Assembly (NCBI GenBank): GCA_024697595.1
Contig: JAILFK010000043.1
Span: 1 to 64,000, forward strand
From: Lachnospiraceae bacterium
Lineage (GTDB): Bacteria > Bacillota > Clostridia > Lachnospirales > Lachnospiraceae
Length of the DNA: 64,000 bases
Reading direction: 5' to 3'
The position numbers were made by a program, and so were the translations under genes. Positions within the stretch are counted from its first letter, which is position 1; each line of letters begins with the position of its first letter. The notes beneath the pieces were generated by a model. It worked only from the letters and a program-made list of their open reading frames with translations. It was not told the origin of the DNA and searched no databases. Shown in pieces: positions 47,401 through 56,137 of this stretch.

Positions 47401-47951
47401 GTTAGAGAATAGACATCTATGATCCCTCCCCTAATTGCAAACTCGCCCGGATGCTCCACCTGACTGACAGCCTCGTATCCCAGCATCACCAAGTGCTTGC
47501 GAATAAAATCGGTGTCTATCTCCTCCTCCAAAGATATGGTAAATATTCCCTTCTTATAAAAATCTATAGGCATAACCTTGGTCATCAAAGCATCAACAGT
47601 GGTAACCACTGTCACGTCTCGATTCTCAAGAAGAGCCCTAACCACCTCAATCCTCTCTCGGGTGAGAGCATTGCTGTGAATATCGGACTGGTAAAAGAGC
47701 AAATCGCGAGATGGATAATACAATACCTCCTCCTCAAAAAAGGCATAATTCTCCATCAAGCTCTTTGCTCTATTTTCATCGTAAGTTATTATTAATTTTG
47801 TAGAAATATCGTGGCCGATTCCATATATGAGATGAGGTTTGAAATTATCAAAAACTCCAACTATCTCATATATATTTTTCTTTTTGGCCAATCCCTCTCT
47901 GATCTCCTCAACATTGGGCATATCAGCAAAAGGAATCAAAAAACTTTTCAT
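44400..47951 (-). CDS. mfd: Transcription-repair coupling factor Mfd
   Basis: 1183 residues. UvrB-like N-terminal domains, the RNA polymerase-interacting domain near 500-560 (DLNVGDYVVHVNHGLGVYQG), then the translocase with Walker A GDVGYGKTEVA, DEEQRFG, and TRG region. The C-terminal TRCF domain ends YIKFAADSKQPAFHFF. Removes stalled polymerase and recruits UvrA. It starts 9 bp after the pth stop, as in Bacillus (pth-mfd). Confidence 0.96.
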   Translation of the reverse strand: MKSFLIPFADMPNVEEIREGLAKKKNIYEIVGVFDNFKPHLIYGIGHDISTKLIITYDENRAKSLMENYAFFEEEVLYYPSRDLLFYQSDIHSNALTRERIEVVRALLENRDVTVVTTVDALMTKVMPIDFYKKGIFTISLEEEIDTDFIRKHLVMLGYEAVSQVEHPGEFAIRGGIIDVYSLTEDNPVRIELWGDEVDSLRFFDAMTQKSVEEISEVTIYPAVELVVDSDEVEKGLKLIEQEAQDLYQKYRQEMKTEEAHRVKVNASRLIEETREWGMSGNLETHINYFVDNPVSLLSYFPEDTLIVYDELNHISQKIKDTEEEFVSSMTSRLENGYCLPRQLEMLIDTSSLKGLLSDYKGIILSTLETKKGMLKIADRAGIQAVSVSSYNGQFELLIKDLRKYLNKHYRIILLSPSRTRAKHLSEMLMDEGVMCFYTEDYDHDIHPGEIMVAPGNISRGYELSEVAFAILSEQDIFGARPKKKKKKFKYEGEAIAHFSDLNVGDYVVHVNHGLGVYQGFEKLEVDKVVKDYIKISYAKGGNLYIPVNQMDSIQKYSSAEGKKPKLNTLGTQDWTNTKKRVQQAVGMVAKELVDLYALRQQDNGFVYGEDTVWQKEFEEAFPYQETEGQLQAIEDVKRDMMSPKIMDRLICGDVGYGKTEVAIRAAFKAVQEGKQVAYLAPTTILAGQQYNTFKQRMAGYPINIGLLNRFVSAAEQKKVVEGVKSGQIDIVIGTHRILSADVKFKDLGLLIVDEEQRFGVKQKEKIKMLKKDIDVLSMSATPIPRSLHMSLIGIRDMSVLEEAPMERRPIQTFVFEYNEEMVREAILREMTRGGQVYYVYNRVKNIAEVTARIQQLVPEANVEYAHGKMTESRMEQVMYDFINGDIDVLVSTTIIEIGIDISNVNTIIIHDSDQLGLSQLYQLRGRVGRSNRSAYAFLMYKRDKMLKEVAEKRLAAIKEFTDLGSGFKIAMRDLEIRGAGNLLGKEQHGHMEAVGYDLYCKMLNEAVKREKGMVVEESFETTVDLEIDAYLPENYVSSEAQRLDLYKRIAAIDSQEARDDMLDELIDRFGEPNKAVMNLLYVAMLRLAAHKAYIIDISQKNDEIIFTMYDRAPIDVSALPEFIQRNQPYIKFAADSKQPAFHFFYKKNSLIKAKDLPEKIMDIVAEIDGLKSESMVDNNISK

Positions 47952-47960
47952 TTAAAAACC

Positions 47961-48533
47961 TCAGGCTTTCTTTCCATTAAACTGATTCATGGCGGCTTCA
48001 ACACCATCATTCATTATGGCAACCACTGCATCTGCTGCCATGTCATAAGCTTTATCAATCTCTATTCTATCATCCTTTGGCGGGCGCCCTAGCACATGGG
48101 CAATCATATCCCCGCCTGTGGGAAGTTTTCCCACGCCCACTCGAACTCTCACAAAATCTTCCGTGTGGAAATGCTCGATAATATTTTTCAAACCATTGTG
48201 ACCGCCAGCACTTCCTCTTCTTCTAACTCTAATATTTCCCGGATCCAAGGTCACATCATCTGATATAACTATGAAATCCTCCGTGGGATCAAGCTTATAA
48301 AAATTGATAATGTCTATAACGCTCTCGCCGCTTAGATTCATAAAGGTCTGGGGTTTTACAAGCATAACCTGCTGCCCCTCAATGACGCCCTTGCCAATCA
48401 ACGCCTTGTGCTTGCTGTCTTTAACAGCTATTCCATATTTATCCGCCAACACATCTATCACATCAAATCCTGCATTGTGTCTAGTGTGTCTGTATTTCAA
48501 GCCAGGATTTCCCAGCCCTGCTATCACGTACAT
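47961..48533 (-). CDS. pth: Peptidyl-tRNA hydrolase
   Basis: 190 residues. MYVIAGLGNPGLKYRHTRHNAGF has the catalytic histidine H19, and the active-site segments MNLSGESV and GGHNGLKNIIEH follow. GGAGGA lies 7 bp before the ATG at 48533. It recycles peptidyl-tRNAs and is co-transcribed with mfd. Confidence 0.96.
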   Translation of the reverse strand: MYVIAGLGNPGLKYRHTRHNAGFDVIDVLADKYGIAVKDSKHKALIGKGVIEGQQVMLVKPQTFMNLSGESVIDIINFYKLDPTEDFIVISDDVTLDPGNIRVRRRGSAGGHNGLKNIIEHFHTEDFVRVRVGVGKLPTGGDMIAHVLGRPPKDDRIEIDKAYDMAADAVVAIMNDGVEAAMNQFNGKKA

Positions 48534-48595
48534 CTTGTAGTCCTCCAAAAAAATCTATTTTAGAAGCGAGTTTTCAAACTACTACATATCCACTA

Positions 48596-49744
48596 TTAAT
48601 CCGCCACATCAATATCCGGAGATATCTGTATGGTGTAGTCGGTAAATGTATCCTCCAACTCTTTTTTCAGTATCTCCACTCCCTCATAGGAAGGTATATC
48701 AAAACTGAATACCACATCAAATCTAATCTGTTTCTTTTCCATATCAGCATAGAAACCATGCATCTGCAAAGCCCAGTCATGAGCCATAACCATATGGGCG
48801 ATATCATTTCTCAACTGAGCCACCTCGTCATCTGTGGTGTTGTATGAATACACACCCACTCCTGTAAGTATAACTCCAGTCTCCTTATATACTTTCACCT
48901 GCAATTTTCTAGTGAGCACATCCACCTCATCCACAGTCATAGTATCCGGCAACTCTATATGAACCGAAGCGTAGTTTTTGTTTGGGCCATAGTTGTTAAT
49001 AAACAAATCATATGCCCCTCGAACCACTTCTTCCTCACTTAAAATGGATTTGATTTTAAGAGCCATATCTTTTTCCACACGCTGTCCTAGTATCTCGTCC
49101 ACAGTATCTCTCATCATATCGATTCCAGACTTGATAATTATAACGGCAATAATCACACCCACATAAGCCTCTAGTGATACGCCAAACTTTATATAAATCA
49201 AAGCTGTGATAAATACTGACAGAGACAAAATAGAATCAAAGGATGCGTCCGCACCCGTTGCAACCAATGAACTTGAATTGAGCTTTTTACCTTTTGCAGA
49301 TATGAGTTTGCCCATGACAAATTTCACCACTACTGCTACTGCAATAATAACTAGTGACACAATACTATACTCAGCCGCCTCCGGATGCATAATCTTTTTT
49401 ACAGATTCCACAGCCGCTGTGATTCCAGCGTAAAGCACAAGAGCTGCCACAATCATTCCACTTAAATATTCAATTCGGCCATATCCTAAAGGATGCTTCT
49501 TATCTGGTTGCTTTCCTGATAAAACTGTTGCCACAATTGTGATAACTGAAGCCAAGGCATCTGATAAATTATTTAGGGCATCAAGTGTAACTGCAATGGA
49601 ATTAGATACCACACCCACTATTGCTTTAAATACCGCCAAAACAACATTTGAAATAATTCCATATATGCTCACCTTGACGATCTCTTTATTTCTGCTTGCC
49701 GCCTCATCTACAATGTTTGCTGGTATATCTTGTGTCTGCTTCAT
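48596..49744 (-). CDS. Cation diffusion facilitator family transporter
   Basis: 382 residues, six transmembrane helices with the metal-site sequences DALNNLSDAL (TM2) and DASFDSILS (TM5), a his-poor loop and a cytoplasmic C-terminal domain (about 210-300) plus a further 80 residues with a second domain-like segment. Exports Zn2+, Mn2+ or Fe2+ by proton exchange; the ion is not assignable. It starts 9 bp after the G3E gene on the same strand and probably shares its transcript. Confidence 0.9.
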   Translation of the reverse strand: MKQTQDIPANIVDEAASRNKEIVKVSIYGIISNVVLAVFKAIVGVVSNSIAVTLDALNNLSDALASVITIVATVLSGKQPDKKHPLGYGRIEYLSGMIVAALVLYAGITAAVESVKKIMHPEAAEYSIVSLVIIAVAVVVKFVMGKLISAKGKKLNSSSLVATGADASFDSILSLSVFITALIYIKFGVSLEAYVGVIIAVIIIKSGIDMMRDTVDEILGQRVEKDMALKIKSILSEEEVVRGAYDLFINNYGPNKNYASVHIELPDTMTVDEVDVLTRKLQVKVYKETGVILTGVGVYSYNTTDDEVAQLRNDIAHMVMAHDWALQMHGFYADMEKKQIRFDVVFSFDIPSYEGVEILKKELEDTFTDYTIQISPDIDVAD

Positions 49745-49753
49745 ACTGCCTCC

Positions 49754-50695
49754 CTACTGGGAATCACATCCCATAAAACTCTTAATATCTTCTTCTGCCA
49801 AATCATTTCCAATTATTATAATTACCTCTTGCCCCTTGTTTATAGGCGAGATGGTAAACTCATCTTTGGTTGCATTGAGCTGACACCAACCCTTGGCATC
49901 ATCTCCAAAAAATCCTTTTATTCTATATATTTCACCATATTTATCAGAATTAAAAAGTTGGTTTATTTTATCTTTTAATTCCGCCTCTGTCAAACCATGT
50001 TCTAATAGATAGATAGTCATATAGGCGCGCTCTGCCAAAAGAACTTTCTTTACATAATTTGAAAGCTGATATCCGGATGAAGAAATATTTTCTATATCCT
50101 CATCACTCATATCCTTCACAGGAATCTCAACCACTATATCCCGCAAATTCTTGCGAGTATTGTACTCCTTGGTCACCTGATCTAAATAAGCATAGGCATT
50201 TTTGATATCCATCTCATTTACCTTGTCCAATTTACTAAAGACAATTGTGCCAGCGTTGGCTATCTGAGAAGCCATCACATACTCCTGAGCCCTGGACATA
50301 TCCTGCGGCACTCTGGCATCCATAATGGCGATTATACTTCCTATCTCATACCATTTATCAAGGGGTTCCTCCCTGAGCACATCATAGAAATCATCCATGT
50401 CAAATATTCCAGAGGGCTCCATGATGATTCTGTCATAGCCTGTCATGCTCATGGATATAAGCTTGGTCTTAAGCCGCCTGTATCTACAGTCTCGATCTCC
50501 GCCTATAACCATCTCTATCTCGCAGTTTTCGCCTCTCAAATCCTGAAGCAGTAGCATATCAACATTTACCGCGCCAAGATCATTTTCAAGAATCCCAACC
50601 TTTTGGTTTCTATCTATATAATATTTTGCATATCTTTTTAGGAAGGTGGTTTTGCCCGCTCCCAAAAAGCCAGTTATCAAATCAATTTTTATCAT
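49754..50695 (-). CDS. G3E GTPase (CobW/YjiA-like) without CxCC motif
   Basis: 313 residues. Walker A GFLGAGKTTFLK at 9-20, a Walker B-like MEPSGIFDMDD and the guanine specificity SKLDKVNE are present, followed by a CobW C-terminal-like domain. The zinc-binding CxCC motif normally found after the Walker A region (GCICC-type) is replaced by GGDRDCRYRRL, so metal chaperone activity may be altered. It lies between a nitroreductase and a cation exporter. Confidence 0.82.
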   Translation of the reverse strand: MIKIDLITGFLGAGKTTFLKRYAKYYIDRNQKVGILENDLGAVNVDMLLLQDLRGENCEIEMVIGGDRDCRYRRLKTKLISMSMTGYDRIIMEPSGIFDMDDFYDVLREEPLDKWYEIGSIIAIMDARVPQDMSRAQEYVMASQIANAGTIVFSKLDKVNEMDIKNAYAYLDQVTKEYNTRKNLRDIVVEIPVKDMSDEDIENISSSGYQLSNYVKKVLLAERAYMTIYLLEHGLTEAELKDKINQLFNSDKYGEIYRIKGFFGDDAKGWCQLNATKDEFTISPINKGQEVIIIIGNDLAEEDIKSFMGCDSQ

Positions 50696-50706
50696 AAATA
50701 TTTGCT

Positions 50707-51246
50707 CTACTTAAAGCTAGCTACCTTCTCAATTTCTTTTCTTGGTGGCTTGCTAACCTCCGCTGCTCGTTTTCCAACTGCAATAACTGCAACCACATGT
50801 TGAGATGAAGGAATATCAAAAATATTTCTCAAAGCCGCCTCATCTCTAATTCCCATAATCAAAGTGTCGTATCCCAACTCTCTAGCTTTTAAAATCATAA
50901 GCTGATTCTGCAAGCCCAAATCATAGGCGCCCCACTCGTTACCAAGCTCATTGTTGGCGCTGCCATCTCTCTCAAAGCCTGATCTATTGGCCTCAAAGGT
51001 AGTGACAATATATGTAGACACCCCAGCAGTACTATTTCTGTTAAACTCTGGCAAAGCCTCCATTCTTACTCGCTCCACTGTCTCCTTGGTGTTGGCCACA
51101 TAATATCTACCTGTCTCAGAATTCTTCCAAGTCGGCGCCTGAAGAGCACACTCAATCATCTCCTCGATCTCATCCTGAGAGATATTGACACCATCTTCAA
51201 AAGCTCTAACGCTTCTTCTAAGTTCTACTAATTCATTAAATTCCAT
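50707..51246 (-). CDS. Nitroreductase family flavoprotein
   Basis: 179 residues. ELVELRRSVRAFEDG, WKNSETGRYYV and the C-terminal GYDTLIMGIRD, HVVAVIAVGK segments are typical of the FMN-binding nitroreductase fold. Its substrate is unknown. GGAGGT lies 7 bp before the ATG at 51246, next to the potassium channel stop (51248), so the channel and nitroreductase are probably co-transcribed, followed by the G3E and CDF genes. Confidence 0.86.
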   Translation of the reverse strand: MEFNELVELRRSVRAFEDGVNISQDEIEEMIECALQAPTWKNSETGRYYVANTKETVERVRMEALPEFNRNSTAGVSTYIVTTFEANRSGFERDGSANNELGNEWGAYDLGLQNQLMILKARELGYDTLIMGIRDEAALRNIFDIPSSQHVVAVIAVGKRAAEVSKPPRKEIEKVASFK

Positions 51247-51247
51247 T

Positions 51248-52222
51248 TTATTTACCTCCATTATTTTTGTTTCTCAAAATAAGTACATCACCCATCTTTA
51301 ATTCAATATCATCCTGGGGCAGGATGGATAGATCATCTCTAACAAGAAGATACACCTTGGTATCCCCGTCTTTTTCCACATCTTCAATATATTTACCAGC
51401 CCATCGGCCATCCACCAAAATCTCTACGATGTCTCTGATGTCATCCCTTTTCCAATTGGAAATGGAGCTCTTTCTCTGATATTGTTCTACAAAGCCAGCA
51501 CTGATAATACCTGTTGGTATGGCCACGACTCCCACTCCCAAAAAGCTTATACAGATTGCCATCATTCTACCGATGGTGGTTACTGGATATATATCTCCGT
51601 AACCGATGGTAAGCAGGGTGCTCATGCTCCACCACATTCCACTGAAAGCATTTTCAAAAACATCAGGCTGAGCCTTGTGCTCCACGCTGTACATGCACAT
51701 GCTGCTGGCCAGCATAAGTATAAGCACTATAAAAACCGAGGACATTATCTGATTTTTCTTTTCATATAAGACTGTTGTTATAACATTGAAAGAATCATAC
51801 TTAGCATTTAGTCTAAACAGATGGAAAATTCTCGCCACCCTAAGCATTCTAAATATAACCATTCCTGATAGGAAGAATGCTGGAATAATCGTGAGCAAAT
51901 CCACAATTCCATCAAAGGATACCAAAAATCGAAGTCTAGATTTGGCCTCTGACTTATCAGGATATAGATATGTCGCCGTCCATATTCGAAGTAGGTATTC
52001 TATGGAAAATATTATAAGTGTCACCCACTCTATTATGCGAAAAAGTCCATATAAACACTCTAGTTCCTGAAAGGTCAAAAGAAAAGTAACTGCAATATTT
52101 GCAAAAATCACTATGGTTATAAACACATCAAAAGCACGACTTATACGATTGCTCTTGTCCCCGATCTGTAAAATGTTAAATATTTCTAGTTTAATATTTT
52201 TCTCTTCTTTTTTATTTGTCAT
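51248..52222 (-). CDS. Voltage-gated-type potassium channel
   Basis: 324 residues. Six transmembrane helices; an S4-like segment MVIFRMLRVARIFHLFRL has regularly spaced arginines, and the pore has the selectivity filter TIGYGD in STLLTIGYGDIYPVTTIG. A cytoplasmic tail (about 255-324) with KYIEDVEKDGDTKVYLLVRDD resembles a TrkA-C-like domain. GGAG lies 6 bp before the ATG. First gene of the channel-nitroreductase-G3E-CDF series. Confidence 0.9.
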   Translation of the reverse strand: MTNKKEEKNIKLEIFNILQIGDKSNRISRAFDVFITIVIFANIAVTFLLTFQELECLYGLFRIIEWVTLIIFSIEYLLRIWTATYLYPDKSEAKSRLRFLVSFDGIVDLLTIIPAFFLSGMVIFRMLRVARIFHLFRLNAKYDSFNVITTVLYEKKNQIMSSVFIVLILMLASSMCMYSVEHKAQPDVFENAFSGMWWSMSTLLTIGYGDIYPVTTIGRMMAICISFLGVGVVAIPTGIISAGFVEQYQRKSSISNWKRDDIRDIVEILVDGRWAGKYIEDVEKDGDTKVYLLVRDDLSILPQDDIELKMGDVLILRNKNNGGK

Positions 52223-52351
52223 CACTTTCTCCACGTCATTTTACACATAAATACATACAATTATTTTCATACATTTTCTACTACCGGTCAAGTAAGTTTA
52301 TATGTTATAAATATTATATATGAGGCTTATATTTATGAGGGGTAATGGACT

Positions 52352-53533
52352 ATGAGAGAGAATATTTCATCTATACTTAACAGAATAAGAAACTATTTTT
52401 TAGAGGCTTTTGGATTTCCAGGTCTAAATGACTATATAAATCTGGACAGTCGTGAAGTGCGAAAAAAACTACACTCTAAAATGTACTATCTAAATTGCCA
52501 AAGACTATTGGCAGCTATGCCCATTATGTTCATTATTAATTTTTTAATATCTCTCTACGCAGGTGCTTTTCACCATAGCTCAGATAAAATCAGATTCTTT
52601 TACATTTTTCTATCTTTTCTCACTATCTTTGCCTTGATTTTAGGATTGATAACAAAACTTGTAAAAGATTTAAAACATCGTCCTGTTTTATGTAGGTTCT
52701 TATATTTATATTTTTGGATGACTTACTTATTGTTTTTCCGCACAGGCATCGTCATTTTCAACCACTCTTTTTACTCAGGTATTTGGGCTGTATTTATGGC
52801 TTTATTTATCGCCCTTATCCCTCTGTTAAATGATTTTGAAAGCCTATGTGAAGTAATCCTGCTATTAGTTCTTGTATTTACATCCGACAGCCATGGTTTA
52901 TCAAACACAGCCCATGTAACCATAGCCTTGATTATAATTGTAGCCCTTACTCAAAAGTTCAACTATGCCATGATTGTACTGCGTGATTATATTCAAGAAA
53001 ACACTTTCTATGACAAACTCACCCATCTATTGAATAGAAAGGGTGCTGCATCTCAATTGGATAAATGCTCATATAAATTTTCAAAAATCCGCCAAAAACC
53101 AATATCAGAATTCACCTATGGCATCATTATGCTGGATATTGATTTTTTCAAAAAATATAATGACACCTTTGGCCATGATCAGGGAGATATATGTCTTGAG
53201 TCCGTAGCAACCGCCATCAAACATGCCGTTCTTGGTCGCTCTGAGGTTGTCATAAGACACGGCGGCGAAGAATTTGTTGTCATATTAGTAGATGCAGACA
53301 AAGAAGAAACCATGCGCTATGCTGAGAAAATCAGACAATCTGTACTCGCTCTCGAAATGCCTGCACCTGACACTTCTGTAAATCAATATGTAACTGTCAG
53401 TGTGGGAATTGATGTGGTTGATGAAATCGAAGATAACCAGTACACCAATGTATTATCCGGCGCTGACCAGGCTTTGTATAAATCAAAAGAAAAAGGCCGT
53501 AACCAAGTAACTTGTTACGACCCTTCGAATTAA
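52352..53533 (+). CDS. Membrane diguanylate cyclase (GGDEF)
   Basis: 393 residues. About six transmembrane helices (50-215) form the sensory part, followed by a GGDEF domain (about 225-390) with the active-site HGGEEFVVI and the RxGGEE-type loop intact, plus GIIMLDIDFFKKYNDTFGHDQGD. It should make cyclic-di-GMP. GAGGGG precedes the ATG. The upstream region (52235-52351) probably holds its promoter. It ends 20 bp from the stop of convergent psd. Confidence 0.9.
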   Translation: MRENISSILNRIRNYFLEAFGFPGLNDYINLDSREVRKKLHSKMYYLNCQRLLAAMPIMFIINFLISLYAGAFHHSSDKIRFFYIFLSFLTIFALILGLITKLVKDLKHRPVLCRFLYLYFWMTYLLFFRTGIVIFNHSFYSGIWAVFMALFIALIPLLNDFESLCEVILLLVLVFTSDSHGLSNTAHVTIALIIIVALTQKFNYAMIVLRDYIQENTFYDKLTHLLNRKGAASQLDKCSYKFSKIRQKPISEFTYGIIMLDIDFFKKYNDTFGHDQGDICLESVATAIKHAVLGRSEVVIRHGGEEFVVILVDADKEETMRYAEKIRQSVLALEMPAPDTSVNQYVTVSVGIDVVDEIEDNQYTNVLSGADQALYKSKEKGRNQVTCYDPSN

Positions 53534-53553
53534 TAGCTATTTATTAGAAATGT

Positions 53554-54369
53554 TTAACATTTATGTCCAATTACCTCTCCCATTCTCACAGGGTATTCTT
53601 CACCCTGCTGAGACATTTTTAAAATATCTGAATCGACTATTGCTGCATCTTTTTCAAGCAAAACCACAATGGTAGATCCTCCATACAGAAACATACCTTT
53701 TTCTTCGCCTCTTTTATAGGTGTATGTCTGATGGTGATTAGCAATCTTTCCCACCAGCAATGCACCAACCTCCACCTGTGCAACCGCACCAAAATTTTCA
53801 GTTTCCATTACGGTATACTCTCTGCTGTTTTCACAAAACACCTGGATATTTCTCAGCGCAATGGGTCTGACGGTATGCAGTTTCCCCGGGATAAATATAT
53901 TATCACCCTTGACACCTGAATCAAAATAACAATAACGGTGATAGTGATTTACGCACAGCCTGTATACCAGGCAAGTACCATCATAAAACTTTTTCGCTAA
54001 ATCAGCATCTCCCAACAAATCAGATACTGTATATGAACTTTGTTTTATTGGCAACACAGTATCCTTGGAAATCGGCCACACGCTCAAAAAACCATCACAA
54101 GGTGCAATAAGATTTTCTTTTTCCATATCAATAGGCCGTAACTGCGATTTTAACTGCCTTGTAAAACAGTCATTAAAAGATTTAAAATCTGTCGACACAC
54201 ATTCATCTAAATCAATATTATTCTTTTTAACAAAAGGGCCTATAATCGGATAGGATAATCTGCTGTCCATAAATTTACCAACCGCTATAGACAAACAGGG
54301 AGCAGTCAATCCCTTCAATATCACTCTTCCCAAAACAGTGTTATACAAAAAATTGAGTCCCATGCTCAT
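53554..54369 (-). CDS. psd: Phosphatidylserine decarboxylase
   Basis: 271 residues. The catalytic dyad pieces are APCDG and VNHYHRY. The self-cleavage site is YGGSTIV, where the serine becomes the pyruvoyl group (the usual motif is LGST). It converts phosphatidylserine to phosphatidylethanolamine. It starts 17 bp after pssA with GGAG 8 bp before the ATG. It is the last gene of the phospholipid operon. Confidence 0.9.
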   Translation of the reverse strand: MSMGLNFLYNTVLGRVILKGLTAPCLSIAVGKFMDSRLSYPIIGPFVKKNNIDLDECVSTDFKSFNDCFTRQLKSQLRPIDMEKENLIAPCDGFLSVWPISKDTVLPIKQSSYTVSDLLGDADLAKKFYDGTCLVYRLCVNHYHRYCYFDSGVKGDNIFIPGKLHTVRPIALRNIQVFCENSREYTVMETENFGAVAQVEVGALLVGKIANHHQTYTYKRGEEKGMFLYGGSTIVVLLEKDAAIVDSDILKMSQQGEEYPVRMGEVIGHKC

Positions 54370-54386
54370 ATATCATTCTCCATATC

Positions 54387-55094
54387 CTATCGTAAATGAC
54401 TCATGGCAAGCATTCCTGCCAAAAGCAATATTGCAATCACCACTCCGACTCCGACCATTACAAAAATTCCTCGTAGCCCCGGCTTAGCAACTTTTATCCT
54501 TGACAAAAACAGGCACGCTGTAATTAAAAGGCCCCAATAATAAACTATAGAAATATCAATAGGAATTACATATTGCATCAAAAGAATAGTCGGAAAAATT
54601 AACGCTGCCGATGTGACCGGAAGACCTATATATGTTTTTCTACATCCCACCTCAGTTTCCTGACGTTCTTCCTCAATAACATTGAAATATGCCAGCCTGA
54701 TCATTGCCGCCAACACGTAAACTATTAAGATAACTATTGCAAAACCTATAGCCAATTTACTGAGAACAGGATTGGTTATTTCTATTCGATATATTCCCTC
54801 TATATCACGTCCAAATCCTACCAAGGCATATCCGATACAAACCGGAAGCACTCCAAAAGCCACCAAATCCGATAGAGAATCTATCTGTATTCCAAATTTT
54901 TTTTGAGTTTCTGTTCTGTCCTTTTTTGTTCTTGCAACACGACCATCAAATGCATCACAAAAACCACTTATCATCAGAAAAAAAACGCCCCAATAAGGAT
55001 GTCCCGCCCCATGTATTGTCATTCCTATCCCTATTGTTGCTGAAATGAGTGACATGTATGTAAGCCACACTGAATAATCATAAAACCCTAACAT
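54387..55094 (-). CDS. pssA: CDP-diacylglycerol-serine O-phosphatidyltransferase
   Basis: 235 residues, about seven transmembrane helices. The CDP-alcohol phosphatidyltransferase motif is CDAFDGRVART then GIQIDSLSDLVAFG, with all acidic residues. Makes phosphatidylserine, the substrate of the psd product. It overlaps the preceding gene by 7 bp. Confidence 0.9.
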   Translation of the reverse strand: MLGFYDYSVWLTYMSLISATIGIGMTIHGAGHPYWGVFFLMISGFCDAFDGRVARTKKDRTETQKKFGIQIDSLSDLVAFGVLPVCIGYALVGFGRDIEGIYRIEITNPVLSKLAIGFAIVILIVYVLAAMIRLAYFNVIEEERQETEVGCRKTYIGLPVTSAALIFPTILLMQYVIPIDISIVYYWGLLITACLFLSRIKVAKPGLRGIFVMVGVGVVIAILLLAGMLAMSHLR

Positions 55095-56137
55095 TTTTCC
55101 ATTTCTCTCTTATCTTTTTTCTTGATAATTATATATCCTATAATCACCACCACTGCACTGATCAGGATGCATACATAAAATGATAAACTTCTACTAAACA
55201 ATTCCAGTTGAAAGGCCGAAGCCCTATCCATAATCCCCTTAAAACCATCTAGCATAAGATAATCCGCAACACCCATACCACCTGGTATTGGAACACAATT
55301 GGATCCTATTGCAACCATACTTTGCGTCACCCAAATATCATATGCTCGCTCTATTTTACCACCTAATGCCATATAGATAAACACAGAAACACAAATCTGT
55401 GAAATTCTTTGAGCCAAATTCCAAAAATATGAACATATAATAGCTCTATAATTCCCCTTAAGTTGTGTTACACATTCAGCATAATCACTCATCTTGGATC
55501 GAAGAACTTCAATAAAATGTTCATGCCTTCTGACCAATCTCAATTTACCGCCTAAGTTGATAACTTTTATACATATACCCTCTAAAATCTCTGCTCTAGT
55601 CAACAATGTTATAAATATTACCAAAAGGACTATCAATATTATGTATCCGGCAGCAATCAATATTTTAGAAAGGAAACTAAAATTTGTAAAAATATGCGGC
55701 GCAGTAATAATACAAATAAATCCAATTGTAATAATCGCCATAGTATACATTATAAGATTTAAAATCAGTACAGCTGTCGTTATAGGTCCCGGAATATTAC
55801 TTTTCATCATAAAATACGCACTGGCAGGCTGACCGCCGGAGGCTGATGGTGTAATTGCTGAAAAATATACATCCGCTGATGCAAACAATAACCCTGAACC
55901 AGCACCTCGTCTATATCCCAAACTTCTTAAAATGCTTCTTATGGCTTCACCTTCAAAAAATATAAACCCAAGCATCGCTGCAACTGCAGCCACAATCCAT
56001 CTAAAATCAGCATTTCTCAGAACTTCCTTCATGCTTTCTATAGACATATCCTCAGCTTGTGACAAAACAGTAATTATAGTTAATACTGCTAAAACAACTG
56101 AAATAATAATCCAAACAAATTTCTTTTTATTAATCAT
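55088..56137 (-). CDS. Lysylphosphatidylglycerol synthase TM-region family protein (flippase-like)
   Basis: 349 residues with about eight transmembrane helices and no soluble synthase domain. ITPSASGGQPASAYFMMK and IPGGMGVADYLMLDGF are characteristic of the MprF/YbhN membrane domain that is thought to flip lipids. It overlaps pssA and PAP2 genes, so it is probably concerned with phospholipid topology in this pathway. Substrate unknown. Confidence 0.87.
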   Translation of the reverse strand: MINKKKFVWIIISVVLAVLTIITVLSQAEDMSIESMKEVLRNADFRWIVAAVAAMLGFIFFEGEAIRSILRSLGYRRGAGSGLLFASADVYFSAITPSASGGQPASAYFMMKSNIPGPITTAVLILNLIMYTMAIITIGFICIITAPHIFTNFSFLSKILIAAGYIILIVLLVIFITLLTRAEILEGICIKVINLGGKLRLVRRHEHFIEVLRSKMSDYAECVTQLKGNYRAIICSYFWNLAQRISQICVSVFIYMALGGKIERAYDIWVTQSMVAIGSNCVPIPGGMGVADYLMLDGFKGIMDRASAFQLELFSRSLSFYVCILISAVVVIIGYIIIKKKDKREMEKC

